Assembly (NCBI RefSeq): GCF_001904635.1
Contig: NZ_MRCB01000010.1
Location: 74,105 to 138,104 of the forward strand
From: Hydrococcus rivularis NIES-593
GTDB taxonomy: Bacteria > Cyanobacteriota > Cyanobacteriia > Cyanobacteriales > Microcystaceae
Length of the DNA: 64,000 nt
Direction: 5' to 3'
Positions 7,848 to 17,108 of this stretch are shown one piece after another (within the stretch, counting starts at the first letter, position 1; each line of letters starts with the position of its first letter). A program made the position numbers and the translations under genes. The notes under the pieces are model-generated. The model had not been told where the DNA came from and searched no databases. It was given only the letters and a program-made list of their open reading frames with translations.

Positions 7848-8918
7848 TTAACTGATTGAAACAGCTTCACCACCTGCCAAAACCAGTGGAAAGTGATGGG
7901 TATTCGGCGCGTGCATTGCTCTCAAACCCAAATTGGCGCGATTAATTAAGTCGGCATCGGTATAAATTGGATGACCGTGGCTGTCGAGAATGGATTGGTT
8001 GAAATTGAAACCGTTGAGATTGAACGACATCGTGCTAATACCCAGTGCAGCACACCAGATACCTATCGTGGGCAATGCAGCGAGCAAAAAGTGGATGGCA
8101 CGGTGATTGCGCATGGCCAGACTGGGGATGAGAAGGCGACCCAGATAGCCAACATGTCCAGCAAGCAGATTATAGGTTACTTCTTTTTGACCGAACTTAT
8201 AACCAGCATTTATCGATTCCTCATTTGTAGTTTCTCGAATCAAACTGGATGTGACCAAAGAACCATGCGTAGCAGCTAACAATGCGCCGCCAAATATGCC
8301 AGCAACTCCTAACATGTGCAGCGGATGCATCAAGATATTGTGATTGGCTTGGAATGCCAACATAAAGTGGAACGTACCGCTGATGCCCAGAGGCATTCCT
8401 TCTGCAAAAGCCCCTTGACCGATGGGATAAACCAGGAATACGGCTGTGGCGGCTGCGGCAGGTGCCGAGAATGCCACGGAAATCCAAGGACGCATCCCCA
8501 AGCGATAGCTGAGTTCCCACAGACGACCCAGATAGCACCAAATGCCAATCAGGAAATGAAGAATAATTAGTTGATAGGGACCGCCATTATAAAGCCACTC
8601 GTCCATGGAAGCCGCGTCCCAAATCGGATAGAAATGTAAGCCAATCGCAGCAGAAGTGGGAACGACGGCAGCAGTAATAAGATTGTTACCGCCCAATAGA
8701 GAACCGATTATGGGTTCCCGAATGCCGTCCATATCCACTGGGGGAGCGACGATAAAGGCAATGATAAAACAAATGCTGGCAGCGAGAAGGGTAGGAATCA
8801 TCAAAACACCAAACCAACCAATGTAGATGCGATTGTCGGTACTCGTTACCCAATTGCAAAATCCTTCCCAAATCCTGCCAATGTCTAATTCGCGGCGACG
8901 TTGAATAACGCTGGTCAT
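7848..8918 (-). CDS. psbA: divergent photosystem II D1 protein (rogue/sentinel type)
   Basis: Membrane protein of the PSII reaction centre, 356 residues from the ATG at 8918. That start is chosen over 8924 because AGGAG then has a 9-base spacing and MTSVIQRRR aligns with the usual MTTTLQRRE. In standard D1 numbering, conserved residues are Tyr161, His190, His198 (P680 ligand), His215, His252, His272, Asp61, His332 and His337. Changed ones are Asp170 to Glu, Glu189 to Asn, Glu333 to Ala and Asp342 to Val (Mn4CaO5 ligands or neighbours), Glu/Gln130 to Leu (pheophytin contact), and Ser264 to Ala with Phe265 to Met (QB pocket). There are a 3-residue N-terminal and a 1-residue internal insertion, and the C-terminus ends [10 protein letters not shown]. 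Such loss of cluster ligands defines rogue D1, thought to give PSII unable to split water. The Gln-Asp pair of the chlorophyll f synthase branch is absent (Leu-Gly here). The gene is monocistronic with its own terminator. Confidence 0.93.
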   Translation of the reverse strand: MTSVIQRRRELDIGRIWEGFCNWVTSTDNRIYIGWFGVLMIPTLLAASICFIIAFIVAPPVDMDGIREPIIGSLLGGNNLITAAVVPTSAAIGLHFYPIWDAASMDEWLYNGGPYQLIILHFLIGIWCYLGRLWELSYRLGMRPWISVAFSAPAAAATAVFLVYPIGQGAFAEGMPLGISGTFHFMLAFQANHNILMHPLHMLGVAGIFGGALLAATHGSLVTSSLIRETTNEESINAGYKFGQKEVTYNLLAGHVGYLGRLLIPSLAMRNHRAIHFLLAALPTIGIWCAALGISTMSFNLNGFNFNQSILDSHGHPIYTDADLINRANLGLRAMHAPNTHHFPLVLAGGEAVSIS

Positions 8919-9158
8919 AGCCATTAGCTCCTACTATGAAAACTACAAGAAGATTTTTGGAAATTTCAACTAAAAAACTCTTGGAAAATTCTAGGATTTT
9001 TTATCTTAATCTACATCTATTGTAAAATGAGCATTAAAGAGATAATAGCCATATTATTGCTTTTTGAATTAATTTTTATCAATTGGTAAAAGTTTTTAAA
9101 AAAGTCAACCAATCTAAATTTTTTTATAAAAAACTTAATATCTAGAGTTTTTTTTTCG

Positions 9159-10037
9159 TTAAATTCTACCTTTTAAAGCTTCTAACTCTTCTCGTAGCGA
9201 TCGCGGTTGATAACCTATAGCAAAAGCTTTAGAGCTATCTAAAGAAGTATCGGGAGAACGAGGAGCAGACATCGGTACGTCTTTTTGTTGACAAGTTTTG
9301 ATGTTTTCTTGCGGAAGTTCCAATATTTCTGCCAATAAGCGACCGAATTGATAGCGAGATACTCTTTCTTTCCCGCCTAAATGAAGCAGTCCTACAACTT
9401 TTTTTTCTATGGCTAATAATAATCCATTAGTTGCCGTCGAACCGCTGATAGGCGTTCTAAACTCATCGGTAAATAAACTGAGTTCTTTTCCGGCTTTGAG
9501 AATCTCGATAAAAGGTTGAATAAAACTACCGGCCACCGGAGAAGCAACGCCAAACATTAACGGCATTCGACAAATGGCAGTCTTAGGATAGCATTCTAAC
9601 ATTCCCCGTTCGGCGAGGACTTTTTGCTCGCCGTAATAGCTAATTGGAGAAACGGGATCGGTTTCTCGATAGGGAGGATTTAGGCCGTTAAAAACTAGGT
9701 CAGTGGAAGTAAAAACGCAAGGAATAGCGCGATCGCTACACAAGCGGGCAATATTTAGGGAAGCCGTAACATTAATGGCATAAGATTCATCGGGATGCTC
9801 TTGACAAAAATTTGGCTTGGATTGAGCGGCGGTATGAATGACGGCTACTGGTTGAATGTCTGTAAATAACTGTTTGAGGGCATGAAAATCTGTTAGCTCG
9901 ACCTTGAGAAGCGTAACGCCGGGAATTTCAACCGCATGGGCCAAATAAGTCCCGCAAACGTCCCATTTTTGTCGGGCTTGCTGACAAAGATTCCAGCCCA
10001 AAAAACCGCTAGCTCCTGTGACTAAAAGTTTTTGCAT
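9159..10037 (-). CDS. RmlD-like NAD(P)-dependent sugar-nucleotide reductase
   Basis: Extended short-chain dehydrogenase of 292 residues. TGASGFLGWNL at residues 7-17 is the nucleotide-binding glycine motif, HTAAQSKP the second conserved motif, and YYGEQK the catalytic Tyr-x3-Lys. The overall pattern (VFNGLNPPYRETDPVSPISYYG, then FRTPISGS) follows dTDP-4-dehydrorhamnose reductase (RmlD) and the related MAT2B-like group. No other rhamnose genes are adjacent, so the true substrate is uncertain. It probably acts in the cytoplasm on a nucleotide sugar. Its start lies 92 bp from the divergent HtrA protease gene. Confidence 0.82.
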   Translation of the reverse strand: MQKLLVTGASGFLGWNLCQQARQKWDVCGTYLAHAVEIPGVTLLKVELTDFHALKQLFTDIQPVAVIHTAAQSKPNFCQEHPDESYAINVTASLNIARLCSDRAIPCVFTSTDLVFNGLNPPYRETDPVSPISYYGEQKVLAERGMLECYPKTAICRMPLMFGVASPVAGSFIQPFIEILKAGKELSLFTDEFRTPISGSTATNGLLLAIEKKVVGLLHLGGKERVSRYQFGRLLAEILELPQENIKTCQQKDVPMSAPRSPDTSLDSSKAFAIGYQPRSLREELEALKGRI

Positions 10038-10129
10038 AAGAACTGGTCATTGGTCGCTAATAACCGAACACTGTTAAGTGTAACTCTGCCATAATTCTTA
10101 ATAGGGACGATTCGGTTATTGCTGGGGCA

Positions 10130-11335
10130 ATGAGTTTATCTATGAAACGGCTAGGCGTATATTTGAGTTTGCTAGCGATCGGCGCGGGCGCAGGAGTAGG
10201 AGGAGGTTATTACTTACTCTCCCAACAATCTAAACAGACACAAGAAACGCCCCAGATAGTTCCCACCGCTTTTAGTAAAGCCTTGCCGATTCCATCGGGT
10301 TCGGCATCCCAAGAGAATTTAAACTTTATTGCCAGGGCAGCACAAAAAGTAGGACCCGCCGTCGTGCGTATCGATGCAGCCCGTCAGGTGAGCCAACAAG
10401 TCCCGGAGTCGTTCGATCAACCCTTTTTCCGACGATTTTTCGGTCAAGACTTGCCGATTCCCAGAGAATATATAGAGAGAGGAACGGGATCGGGATTTAT
10501 TCTTAGCGCCGACGGACGCTTGCTCACTAACGCACATGTAGTCGAAGGCGCAGCTCGCGTTAAGGTAACGCTCAAAGACGGTCAGATATATGATGGTCAG
10601 GTAGTGGGAATAGACAAGGTGACCGATGTAGCGGTGGTGAAAATTAATGCCAGCGACTTACCGACCGTGACGCTTGGCAATGCAGAAAACTTGCAACCGG
10701 GAGAATGGGCGATCGCAATTGGCAATCCTTTAGGTTTAGATAATACCGTCACGGTGGGAATTATTAGCGCTTTGGGTCGCTCTAGCAGCGATGTCGGCGT
10801 CCCCGACAAACGAGTCAGATTCATCCAAACCGATGCCGCGATCAATCCCGGTAACTCTGGCGGTCCCCTTCTCAACGCCGCAGGCGAAGTGATCGGGGTC
10901 AATACTGCGATTCGGGCAGACGCTCAAGGGTTGGGTTTTGCTATTCCCATCGAAACCGCCCAGCGAATTGCCGAACAACTGTTTACAAAAGGAAAAGTGG
11001 ATCATCCTTACCTGGGAATCCATATGGTTACGCTGTCTCCCGAATTGCGAGAAGAACTCAATCGAGATAAAGAACTCAACTTAAATATCACTGCGGAGCG
11101 AGGTGTATTAGTCATCCGCGTCGTCCCGAACTCGCCCGCAGCAAAGGCGGGTTTTCGAGCGGGAGATATTATTGAGAGAGTCAGCGGTCAAAAGGTAGCT
11201 ACGGCTGCTGACGTACAAGAACAAGTCGAAAAGAGCCAAATTGGAACGACACTAAAAGTCGAGGTCAATCGAGATGGCGACACGAAAACCTTGACCGTCG
11301 AACCCGGTGCGTTTCCGGCGGAGCAAGAAAACTAA
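10130..11335 (+). CDS. HtrA/Deg-family serine protease
   Basis: 401-residue periplasmic or lumenal protease of the cyanobacterial HhoA/HhoB/HtrA type. An N-terminal signal anchor (GVYLSLLAIGAGAGVGGGYYLL) is followed by a trypsin-like domain with the triad His136 (TNAHVV), Asp166 (TDVAVV) and Ser243 (GNSGGPL). One PDZ domain follows from about residue 285 (HPYLGIHMVTL to the end). Only one PDZ domain is present, as in the cyanobacterial forms. It degrades or refolds damaged envelope proteins under heat or light stress. Start choice: the ATG at 10130 has GGGG close upstream; the second ATG at 10142 (MKRLGV) is a possible alternative. It ends five bases before the converging YdcF gene. Confidence 0.93.
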   Translation: MSLSMKRLGVYLSLLAIGAGAGVGGGYYLLSQQSKQTQETPQIVPTAFSKALPIPSGSASQENLNFIARAAQKVGPAVVRIDAARQVSQQVPESFDQPFFRRFFGQDLPIPREYIERGTGSGFILSADGRLLTNAHVVEGAARVKVTLKDGQIYDGQVVGIDKVTDVAVVKINASDLPTVTLGNAENLQPGEWAIAIGNPLGLDNTVTVGIISALGRSSSDVGVPDKRVRFIQTDAAINPGNSGGPLLNAAGEVIGVNTAIRADAQGLGFAIPIETAQRIAEQLFTKGKVDHPYLGIHMVTLSPELREELNRDKELNLNITAERGVLVIRVVPNSPAAKAGFRAGDIIERVSGQKVATAADVQEQVEKSQIGTTLKVEVNRDGDTKTLTVEPGAFPAEQEN

Positions 11336-11339
11336 TTTC

Positions 11340-12008
11340 CTAACGCTCACAGGCATATCCTTTTTCTTTCCACACTTGTAAATCGACATTCGCCAACTCT
11401 TTGACATCAAAGCAAGGTGGCTGAATCAATTGGCTAAAAAATGACCAAACTATGCTGCGAGTTACATCTAATGTGGTTTTCAGTGTTGACTCTCGATTGC
11501 CTGGAACTCCCTTTTCTTGGACAGGATCTATTTCGACTGCCATTCCTTGAGCGCCTAGTAAAATTTTGGACATCCATTCCGCCCGTTCTATATGACTGCC
11601 AGAAGTAACTAATTTAACCTTGTGAGCGTTCCAGCGACGTAGAATTGGCGCGCTGAAAAAGAAATTGCCAAAAGTTGAATCGGCACATCTTTCCAACCAA
11701 ATTTGCTCCAATCTAGCGCCCGCTCGTTGAAAAATGAATAAAATACAGGGATCGTCAGAACCATGAGAAATTAAGAAGGGAATATCTGGATAGTCCTTTG
11801 TCAACCATGCTGCATGAATTTCTCGTTGGATACTACCCCCCAGTACCAACACGGCATCTACGGGTTTCGAGGCATTGGTTGGCAATCGCACGGCAATATT
11901 GAATAACAAACTAGCTAGCATCGCGCCTAAGATAACGATCGCGACTACTTTGAGCAGTCTTTTTCGTTGCTTGCGAGCTAATTTGCGGCGCAAATCCAGC
12001 TTTTTCAC
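11340..12008 (-). CDS. YdcF-family (DUF218) membrane-anchored protein
   Basis: 222 residues. A very basic N-terminus (KKLDLRRKLARKQRKR) precedes one transmembrane helix (about residues 20-42), and then a Rossmann-like DUF218 domain begins DAVLVLGGSIQREIHAAWL. Later parts (LVTSGSHIERAEWM, VPGNRESTLKTTLDV) fit the family, including the conserved E-S/T-x2-T element. Relatives such as SanA/ElyC act at the envelope in barrier function, but the biochemical activity is unknown. The topology suggests a periplasmic domain. Its stop lies four bases from the HtrA protease stop (tail-to-tail), so the two mRNAs may overlap at the 3' ends. Confidence 0.8.
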   Translation of the reverse strand: MKKLDLRRKLARKQRKRLLKVVAIVILGAMLASLLFNIAVRLPTNASKPVDAVLVLGGSIQREIHAAWLTKDYPDIPFLISHGSDDPCILFIFQRAGARLEQIWLERCADSTFGNFFFSAPILRRWNAHKVKLVTSGSHIERAEWMSKILLGAQGMAVEIDPVQEKGVPGNRESTLKTTLDVTRSIVWSFFSQLIQPPCFDVKELANVDLQVWKEKGYACER

Positions 12009-12092
12009 GATTACAATAACCAGAAGTGACCAAGATAAACTTTACCATCGTTACACTTCTGTTGACCTTGTAAGACCGCGATCGTGTGTAGC

Positions 12093-12210
12093 TATACCAT
12101 TTTTCATTCATTAATGACACAGATAGTCGATCGCCCTCACCCCCAACCCCTCTCCCTATTTGGGAGAGGGGAGAAGAATGTATATCGCGAAAACCTGAAA
12201 ATTGGTATTA
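12093..12210. repeat. MITE-like repeat family A, copy 2
   Basis: This is an apparently full-length copy of about 118 bp, inverted relative to the copies at 5424 and 27569. It runs from TATACCATTTTTCATTCATT to CCTGAAAATTGGTATTA, so the ends are near-perfect inverted repeats (ATACCAxTTTTCA). The middle has the hairpin CCCCTCTCCC/GGGAGAGGGG. Confidence 0.85.
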
Positions 12211-12309
12211 TCGGCAATACCCAGTCAATTGCGCGAACAATTAGGCATATTAATTTAGGCATATTAATATAGTTTAGTTTTCGACCTCAAAGAATCTCCG
12301 AAAAAAACT

Positions 12310-13616
12310 GTGGCTTTATCTCGACGAAATTTTTTAACTTTAGCGGGTGCAGGTGCTGCTACTTTTGCCTTAGCTTCTCTTCTGAGAAATTATTATGTAA
12401 GGGCAACTACAGGTCAATCTCTATTGGCTAAAGGGTTTGGCGAACTGATTCCCGATCCCAATGGGATTTTAGATCTTCCAAAAGGATTTCAATATCGCAT
12501 TCTTTCGCAAACGGGAAAGCTGATGAGCGATGGTAATCCCGTGCCAACCAGTCATGATGGCATGGCAGCTTTTCCTGGCAAAAATGGAGCAACAATTTTA
12601 GTCCGCAATCACGAACTCGATCCCGGACAAACTCCCGCAGTTATGACAGAAAATACTAATAAATACGATCGGCGATCGAGTGGGGGAACGACGACTTTGA
12701 TTGTGGATAAAGATCGTCAAACCATTAAAGAATTTGTGTCTCTTGCTGGTACGAATCGTAACTGTTCTGGGGGTGCAACGCCTTGGGGGTCGTGGATTAG
12801 TTGTGAAGAAGACGATTTAGCGCCACAATTTTACGATCTCAGCAATTCGGCAACAGAATCTATCAAACACGGCTATAATTTTGAGGTTTTTGCTAATGGG
12901 AAAATTGCCGACCCATTCCTCTTGTCGCAATGGGACGTTTTCGACACGAAGCGATCGCAGTCGATCCAAAAACGGGCTATATTTATCAAACCGAAGATCG
13001 AGAAGATAGCTGTATTTATCGCTTTCGTCCTAAGCAAAATGGTAACTTAAAAGCAGGGGGAATTTTAGAAGCTTTAGTTATCAAAAATATGCCTGCGGTA
13101 AATACTAGCCTCGATTTTCCGATGGGCAAACCTAAAAAAGTAGAGTGGGTCAAAATTGAAGAGGTAGATCCCAAAGAAGATACGCTGCGCTATGAAGCAC
13201 AATCGAAAGGAGCAGCTATTTTTAAGAGAGGGGAAGGAATTTGTTTTGGAAATGGCGAAATTTATTGGACTTGTACCAACGGAGGAAAGGCAGGAGCAGG
13301 GCAAATTTTTCGCTACAATCTTGCTTCTAAAACGGTAGAATTATTTGTTGAATCGCCAGGAATGGAAGTCTTGGATTATCCCGATAATTTAATCCTGACT
13401 CCTTTCGGTCATTTGATGGTTTGTGAAGATGGATTGGGCGAACAATTCTTAGTAGGAATTACCCCCGAAGGGGAATACTATCATTTTGCTCGCAATGCTT
13501 TTAATAATAGCGAATTTGCCGGAATTTGTTTTGCTCCCGACGGGAAAACTATGTTTGTTAATATTTACGATCCTGGAATTACTCTGGCAATTTGGGGGGA
13601 GTGGAATCAATCATAA
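12310..13616 (+). pseudogene. PhoX-like (DUF839) Tat-exported phosphatase, frameshifted
   Basis: Two overlapping frames make one protein. The first (12310 to a stop at 13050) starts with GTG and has a twin-arginine signal SRRNFLTLAGAGAATFALA, then family segments (PKGFQYRIL, VRNHELDPG, NRNCSGGATPWGSWISCEED). It loses sense after NGKIADP near residue 201. The second frame carries on with VAMGRFRHEAIAVDPKTGYIYQTED through to GICFAPDGKTMFVN. Restoring one C in the CCC run at 12912-12914 would join them (ADP-IPLVAMGRF). PhoX-like proteins are periplasmic calcium-dependent phosphatases. The rest of both halves is well preserved, so this is either a very recent mutation or a sequencing error in a homopolymer. 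Confidence 0.85.
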
Positions 13617-13628
13617 AAGATTTGATAA

Positions 13629-13772
13629 CTAACGAGGAATGCGCCAAGCAAGACGCTCGAAAATAATAACATCTTTAATAGCTAAATAAATGATTAAAAC
13701 ATGAAGCAAAAATATAGCAAACTGTAATATAACAATCTTATTTGATTTGTGAATATCTATTTTTAATGTAGT
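13629..13772 (-). pseudogene. possible C-terminal fragment of a small membrane protein
   Basis: An open minus-strand stretch of 45 codons with no usable start reads as a lysine-containing lead, one strongly hydrophobic helix (IVILQFAIFLLHVLIIYLAI) and an ending IIFERLAWRIPR. Its upstream end runs into the repeat at about 13770. It may be what remains of a gene cut by the repeat. Composition alone could also explain it. Confidence 0.3.
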
Positions 13773-13911
13773 GCGACCATCTTGGTCGCAAGCGGGACGT
13801 ATGTCCTAACGGACACGCTACGATGAACGCACTACAATTTTTACAACTAATTAATGACAAAATATGAATAGACTTTAATTATACTACTTTTCAAAAAAAA
13901 TGACAGCTTTT

Positions 13912-13991
13912 GTAGGTTGGGTTGAACGACAGTGAAACTCAACACATATTTATTTTTCGTTGGGTTTCGTTACCTCAACTCAACCTACCAT
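13912..13991. repeat. GTAGGTTGGGTTGA-type inverted-end repeat
   Basis: An 80-bp element has ends TGTAGGTTGGGTTGA and TCAACTCAACCTACCA, imperfect inverted repeats. This repeat style is widespread in bacterial intergenic DNA. Only one copy was noticed in this window. Confidence 0.55.
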
Positions 13992-14070
13992 TTCTTGTGA
14001 TGTAGGTTACAACTAATGAAAATTGGTATTAGATAAGGTTAATTTTAAGTAACATACACGAATAGAAAAG

Positions 14071-15021
14071 ATGCGAGAACTCTATCCACCAATCGAACCT
14101 TACAATGAAGGCAAGTTAAAAGTTTCCGATTTACATACCATCTATTTTGAACAGACAGGCAATCCTCAAGGAAAACCCATTATTTTTCTTCATGGCGGAC
14201 CGGGTGGTGGCATCGATCCTACTTATCGGCAATATTTCGATCCCCAACAATGGCGAATCGTTCTTTTCGATCAACGGGGTTGCGGAAAAAGTACGCCTCA
14301 TGCTGAGTTGCAGGAAAATACTACTTGGGATTTAGTCGGCGATATCGAAAAACTGCGCGAACATTTAGGAATTGAAAAATGGGTAGTTTTTGGAGGGAGT
14401 TGGGGGAGTACGCTGTCTCTTGCCTATAGTCAAACTCATCCTCAACGTTGTCAGGGATTAATTTTACGAGGGATTTTTCTACTGCGAAAAAAAGAATTGT
14501 TTTGGTTTTATCAAGAAGGTGCCAGTAATATTTTTCCCGATGCTTGGGAAGAATATCTTAAACCCATTCCTCCTGAAGAAAGAGGCGATCTAATTTCGGC
14601 GTACTATAAACGGTTAATTAGCGAAGACGAAGAAATCAGAATGCAAGCTGCGCGTGCTTGGTCGATTTGGGAAGCAAGTACGAGTAAACTTTTTCAATCT
14701 GAGGATCTGATTCAAAAATTTGGAGAAAATCAATTTGCCGATGCATTTGCCAGAATTGAATGCCATTATTTTGTCAATGGTGGCTTTTTTAAAAGTGAAA
14801 ATCAACTGTTAGAAAATATCGATCGCATTCGTCATATCCCAGCAGTCATCGTGCAAGGACGCTATGATGTAGTTTGTCCGATGATAACAGCTTGGGAACT
14901 ACATAAAGCATGGCAAGAAGCAGAATTTATCGTCGTTCCCGATGCCGGACATTCTATGACAGAACCAGGAATTCGCAGTGCTTTATTAGATGCTACAGAT
15001 AAGTTTGCTAATTTAACCTAG
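14071..15021 (+). CDS. pip: proline iminopeptidase
   Basis: Alpha/beta-hydrolase of 316 residues, the usual length for bacterial proline iminopeptidase (peptidase family S33). HGGPGGG (41-47) forms the oxyanion region, DQRGCGKS (67-74) is family-typical, and GGSWGS (108-113) holds the nucleophile Ser110. The acid is in GRYDVVCP and the histidine in DAGHS near the C-terminus. It removes N-terminal proline from peptides in the cytoplasm. The last 14 bases overlap the 3' end of the opposite-strand cobalamin gene, so the genes are tail-to-tail. Confidence 0.95.
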   Translation: MRELYPPIEPYNEGKLKVSDLHTIYFEQTGNPQGKPIIFLHGGPGGGIDPTYRQYFDPQQWRIVLFDQRGCGKSTPHAELQENTTWDLVGDIEKLREHLGIEKWVVFGGSWGSTLSLAYSQTHPQRCQGLILRGIFLLRKKELFWFYQEGASNIFPDAWEEYLKPIPPEERGDLISAYYKRLISEDEEIRMQAARAWSIWEASTSKLFQSEDLIQKFGENQFADAFARIECHYFVNGGFFKSENQLLENIDRIRHIPAVIVQGRYDVVCPMITAWELHKAWQEAEFIVVPDAGHSMTEPGIRSALLDATDKFANLT

Positions 15022-16249
15022 CCGTAATAATCGTGACGGGATTTAATGGAGAAAAACGAGTCATATTTCCGATGGGAACGGAACGGGATATTTGTACTTG
15101 TAATAAACGATAACTCCAATCGCGATCGCGCAACCAAACTAAACTACTATTTAAATGTTCTAAAGTTGCTAAAGCTAACACTAGAATCCCATCAGAAGCT
15201 ATTTTTTTTTGACACGTTTCTAAAATATCAAGTAAATTCCCACCGCTACCTCCAATAAAAATCCGATTGGGTTCTGGTAAATCAGTTAGTAGATCTGGTG
15301 CGTTTCCATGAATTGGGATAACATTAGAAACTTGCAAGCGTAGACAATTTTTTTCAATCAAATTAATTCCCATTGCTGTTTTTTCGATCGCATATATTTG
15401 CGAGGAAGGACACAGACGAGCTATTTCAATCGAAACCGAACCCGTCCCAGCACCAATATCCCAAATAATTTGTCCGTCTTTTAATCCTAATTCTCCCAAA
15501 ATACAGAGACGAGTTTCTCTTTTGGTCATTAATCCAGGTCGATCTTGAAAATTTAGAAATATGCTATCTGGCAATCCTAATAAAGGTAGATTTTCAACAT
15601 TTAATGGTCGTTCTTTCTCCTCAGACTGACGCAGTAGAATAACGATATTGAGATCGGTAAAATTATTAGCTGGTAAATCGGCTAATTCTATTGCTGAAAA
15701 CTGAGAAACTTTTTCTTGAGAATCTTCTAAATTTTCACAAATCCAAAAATCATATCGCGTCGGCAAATCCAACCCTAAATAAAAACGAGCGATCGCGCTT
15801 GGATTATTCTTTTCATCTGTCAAAATAGCAATTTTTTCAACCCCTTGTTGTAACAGAGGGGTTAACTCTTCTAAAGACCGTCCGTGAACGCTAATAACTT
15901 TTGCATCTTGCCAAGGAACTTTAATGCGATTAAAGGCTAATTGTACTGACGTAAGGTGGGGATGAAATCTTAATTGTTCTGATGAAAATTTTTCTAATAG
16001 CAATCGTCCCAATCCAAAAAACAAAGGATCGCCGCTAACTAAAATGACGACTCGTTCGTCTACATGCTGTTGGATTTCTTTAATGACTTCAAGAAAATTG
16101 CCGAAAACTAATTTTTTAGCTGGATGTTTGGGAAAATAACTTAAATGGCGAGCGCTTCCAACCAATAAAGTTGCATTTTCTACAATCTCTCTAACGTTCT
16201 CTGATAGTCCTGTCGCTCCATCTAATCCAATTCCAACAACTTCTATCAT
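15008..16249 (-). CDS. cobL: precorrin-6Y C5,15-methyltransferase (decarboxylating), CbiE-CbiT fusion
   Basis: 413 residues in two domains. The N-terminal CbiE-type methyltransferase (GIGLDGATGLSENV at the start, LVGSARHLSYFP, VSGDPLFFGLG) methylates C5. The C-terminal CbiT domain begins about residue 225 (TKRETRLCILGELGL), has the SAM motif IGAGTGSVSIE, and methylates C15 with loss of the acetate carboxyl. Together they convert precorrin-6B to precorrin-8 (or the cobalt analogues) in corrin synthesis. The gene follows cobH by 17 bp on the same strand, so they form an operon, and they catalyse consecutive steps. No cobalamin riboswitch was seen upstream. Confidence 0.95.
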   Translation of the reverse strand: MIEVVGIGLDGATGLSENVREIVENATLLVGSARHLSYFPKHPAKKLVFGNFLEVIKEIQQHVDERVVILVSGDPLFFGLGRLLLEKFSSEQLRFHPHLTSVQLAFNRIKVPWQDAKVISVHGRSLEELTPLLQQGVEKIAILTDEKNNPSAIARFYLGLDLPTRYDFWICENLEDSQEKVSQFSAIELADLPANNFTDLNIVILLRQSEEKERPLNVENLPLLGLPDSIFLNFQDRPGLMTKRETRLCILGELGLKDGQIIWDIGAGTGSVSIEIARLCPSSQIYAIEKTAMGINLIEKNCLRLQVSNVIPIHGNAPDLLTDLPEPNRIFIGGSGGNLLDILETCQKKIASDGILVLALATLEHLNSSLVWLRDRDWSYRLLQVQISRSVPIGNMTRFSPLNPVTIITARLN

Positions 16250-16266
16250 TATTTAATTTATAATAA

Positions 16267-16887
16267 TTAAAAATTCTCCCACGCTAGCACTAATAACGCA
16301 TTTAAAATTGCAGCAGCAACGGACGATCCTCCCTTGCGTCCTTCTACTCGAATTTGGGGGACGCTCAGCCGTGCCAAAGCTTGTTTCGACTCTACCACAG
16401 AAACAAATCCCACGGGCGCACCAATAATTAATCCTGGTTTAAGGTTTGACTCAGAAATGCGATCGCATAATGCTAGTAAGGCAGTGGGTGCATTACCAAT
16501 CACATAAATTCCCTGGGGGTATTGCTCAAAGCATCTTAAAATCCCCGTTTCCGTACGGGTTTTGCCTGCGTCTGCTACGGACACCTGTTCTACAGCAGCT
16601 ATCAGAAAGTTATTAAAAGTTTTTGCTACCATGGTTGTTATACCCTGCTTAACCATGCCGACATCGGTAATGATGGGCACTTTACGGCGCAGGCAAGCAA
16701 TAGCGGATTCGATCGCGTCGGTACTGAATCTTAATAACTCGGCAAATTCAAAATCAGCGGTGGTGTGAATAACCCGACGGGCGATCGCATATTCCCAAGA
16801 ATTTAAGCTATGATTGCCAATCTCTTGGTCGATAATCGCAAAACTCTGTTCGAGAATGGGATGATTTAACCGCTCCCCGTCGCTCAT
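16267..16887 (-). CDS. cobH: precorrin-8X methylmutase
   Basis: 206 residues, normal for CobH/CbiC. The enzyme moves the methyl from C11 to C12 of precorrin-8 to give hydrogenobyrinate (or cobyrinate). The catalytic histidine is His41 in RVIHTTAD. Other family blocks are PIITDVGMVKQGI, YVIGNAPTAL and the C-terminal GRKGGSSVAAAILNALL. It is first in a two-gene unit with cobL. A CobH enzyme acts in the cytoplasm on tightly held corrinoid intermediates. The 221-bp upstream region shows no obvious B12-box, so control by a riboswitch is not supported. Confidence 0.95.
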   Translation of the reverse strand: MSDGERLNHPILEQSFAIIDQEIGNHSLNSWEYAIARRVIHTTADFEFAELLRFSTDAIESAIACLRRKVPIITDVGMVKQGITTMVAKTFNNFLIAAVEQVSVADAGKTRTETGILRCFEQYPQGIYVIGNAPTALLALCDRISESNLKPGLIIGAPVGFVSVVESKQALARLSVPQIRVEGRKGGSSVAAAILNALLVLAWENF

Positions 16888-17108
16888 AATCTTCCGATTT
16901 TTAGGATTTATAGCGTTTTACTGGAAAATTTTTGGAATTCAGTTGCCCAGTTGACACTCTAATTACTGTCCCACTCGCTGTTACATAACTTAATAGATTC
17001 GGAAATAATAAAAATAAATATTACGTAAACTTCGTCAAGTTCCGAAACCCAACCCCAATCCGCTGAATCTTTCAGCAGGCGCACAAAAACATAGTCCTCT
17101 AATCTGCT

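Larger units (their letters stand above)
13617..14070. other. repeat-rich intergenic stretch
   Basis: It holds the membrane-protein fragment above, a REP-like block at about 13770-13852 (GTAGTGCGACCATCTTGGTC then a GCACTAC end), and an element at 13912-13991 with ends GTAGGTTGGGTTGA and TCAACTCAACCTAC. There is also a lone family A end (AATGAAAATTGGTATTA, about 14017-14033). No intact gene is seen. Confidence 0.6.

Noticed and set aside
7848..8918. chlorophyll f synthase (ChlF) identity for the divergent D1
   Set aside because: The Gln-Asp pair typical of ChlF is absent (Leu-Gly instead), and no far-red photosystem genes are nearby.
9022..9084. 20-codon hydrophobic frame upstream of psbA
   Set aside because: No ribosome-binding site and AT-rich composition explain it.
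16888..17108. cobalamin riboswitch before cobH
   Set aside because: No B12-box-like core was found in the upstream region.
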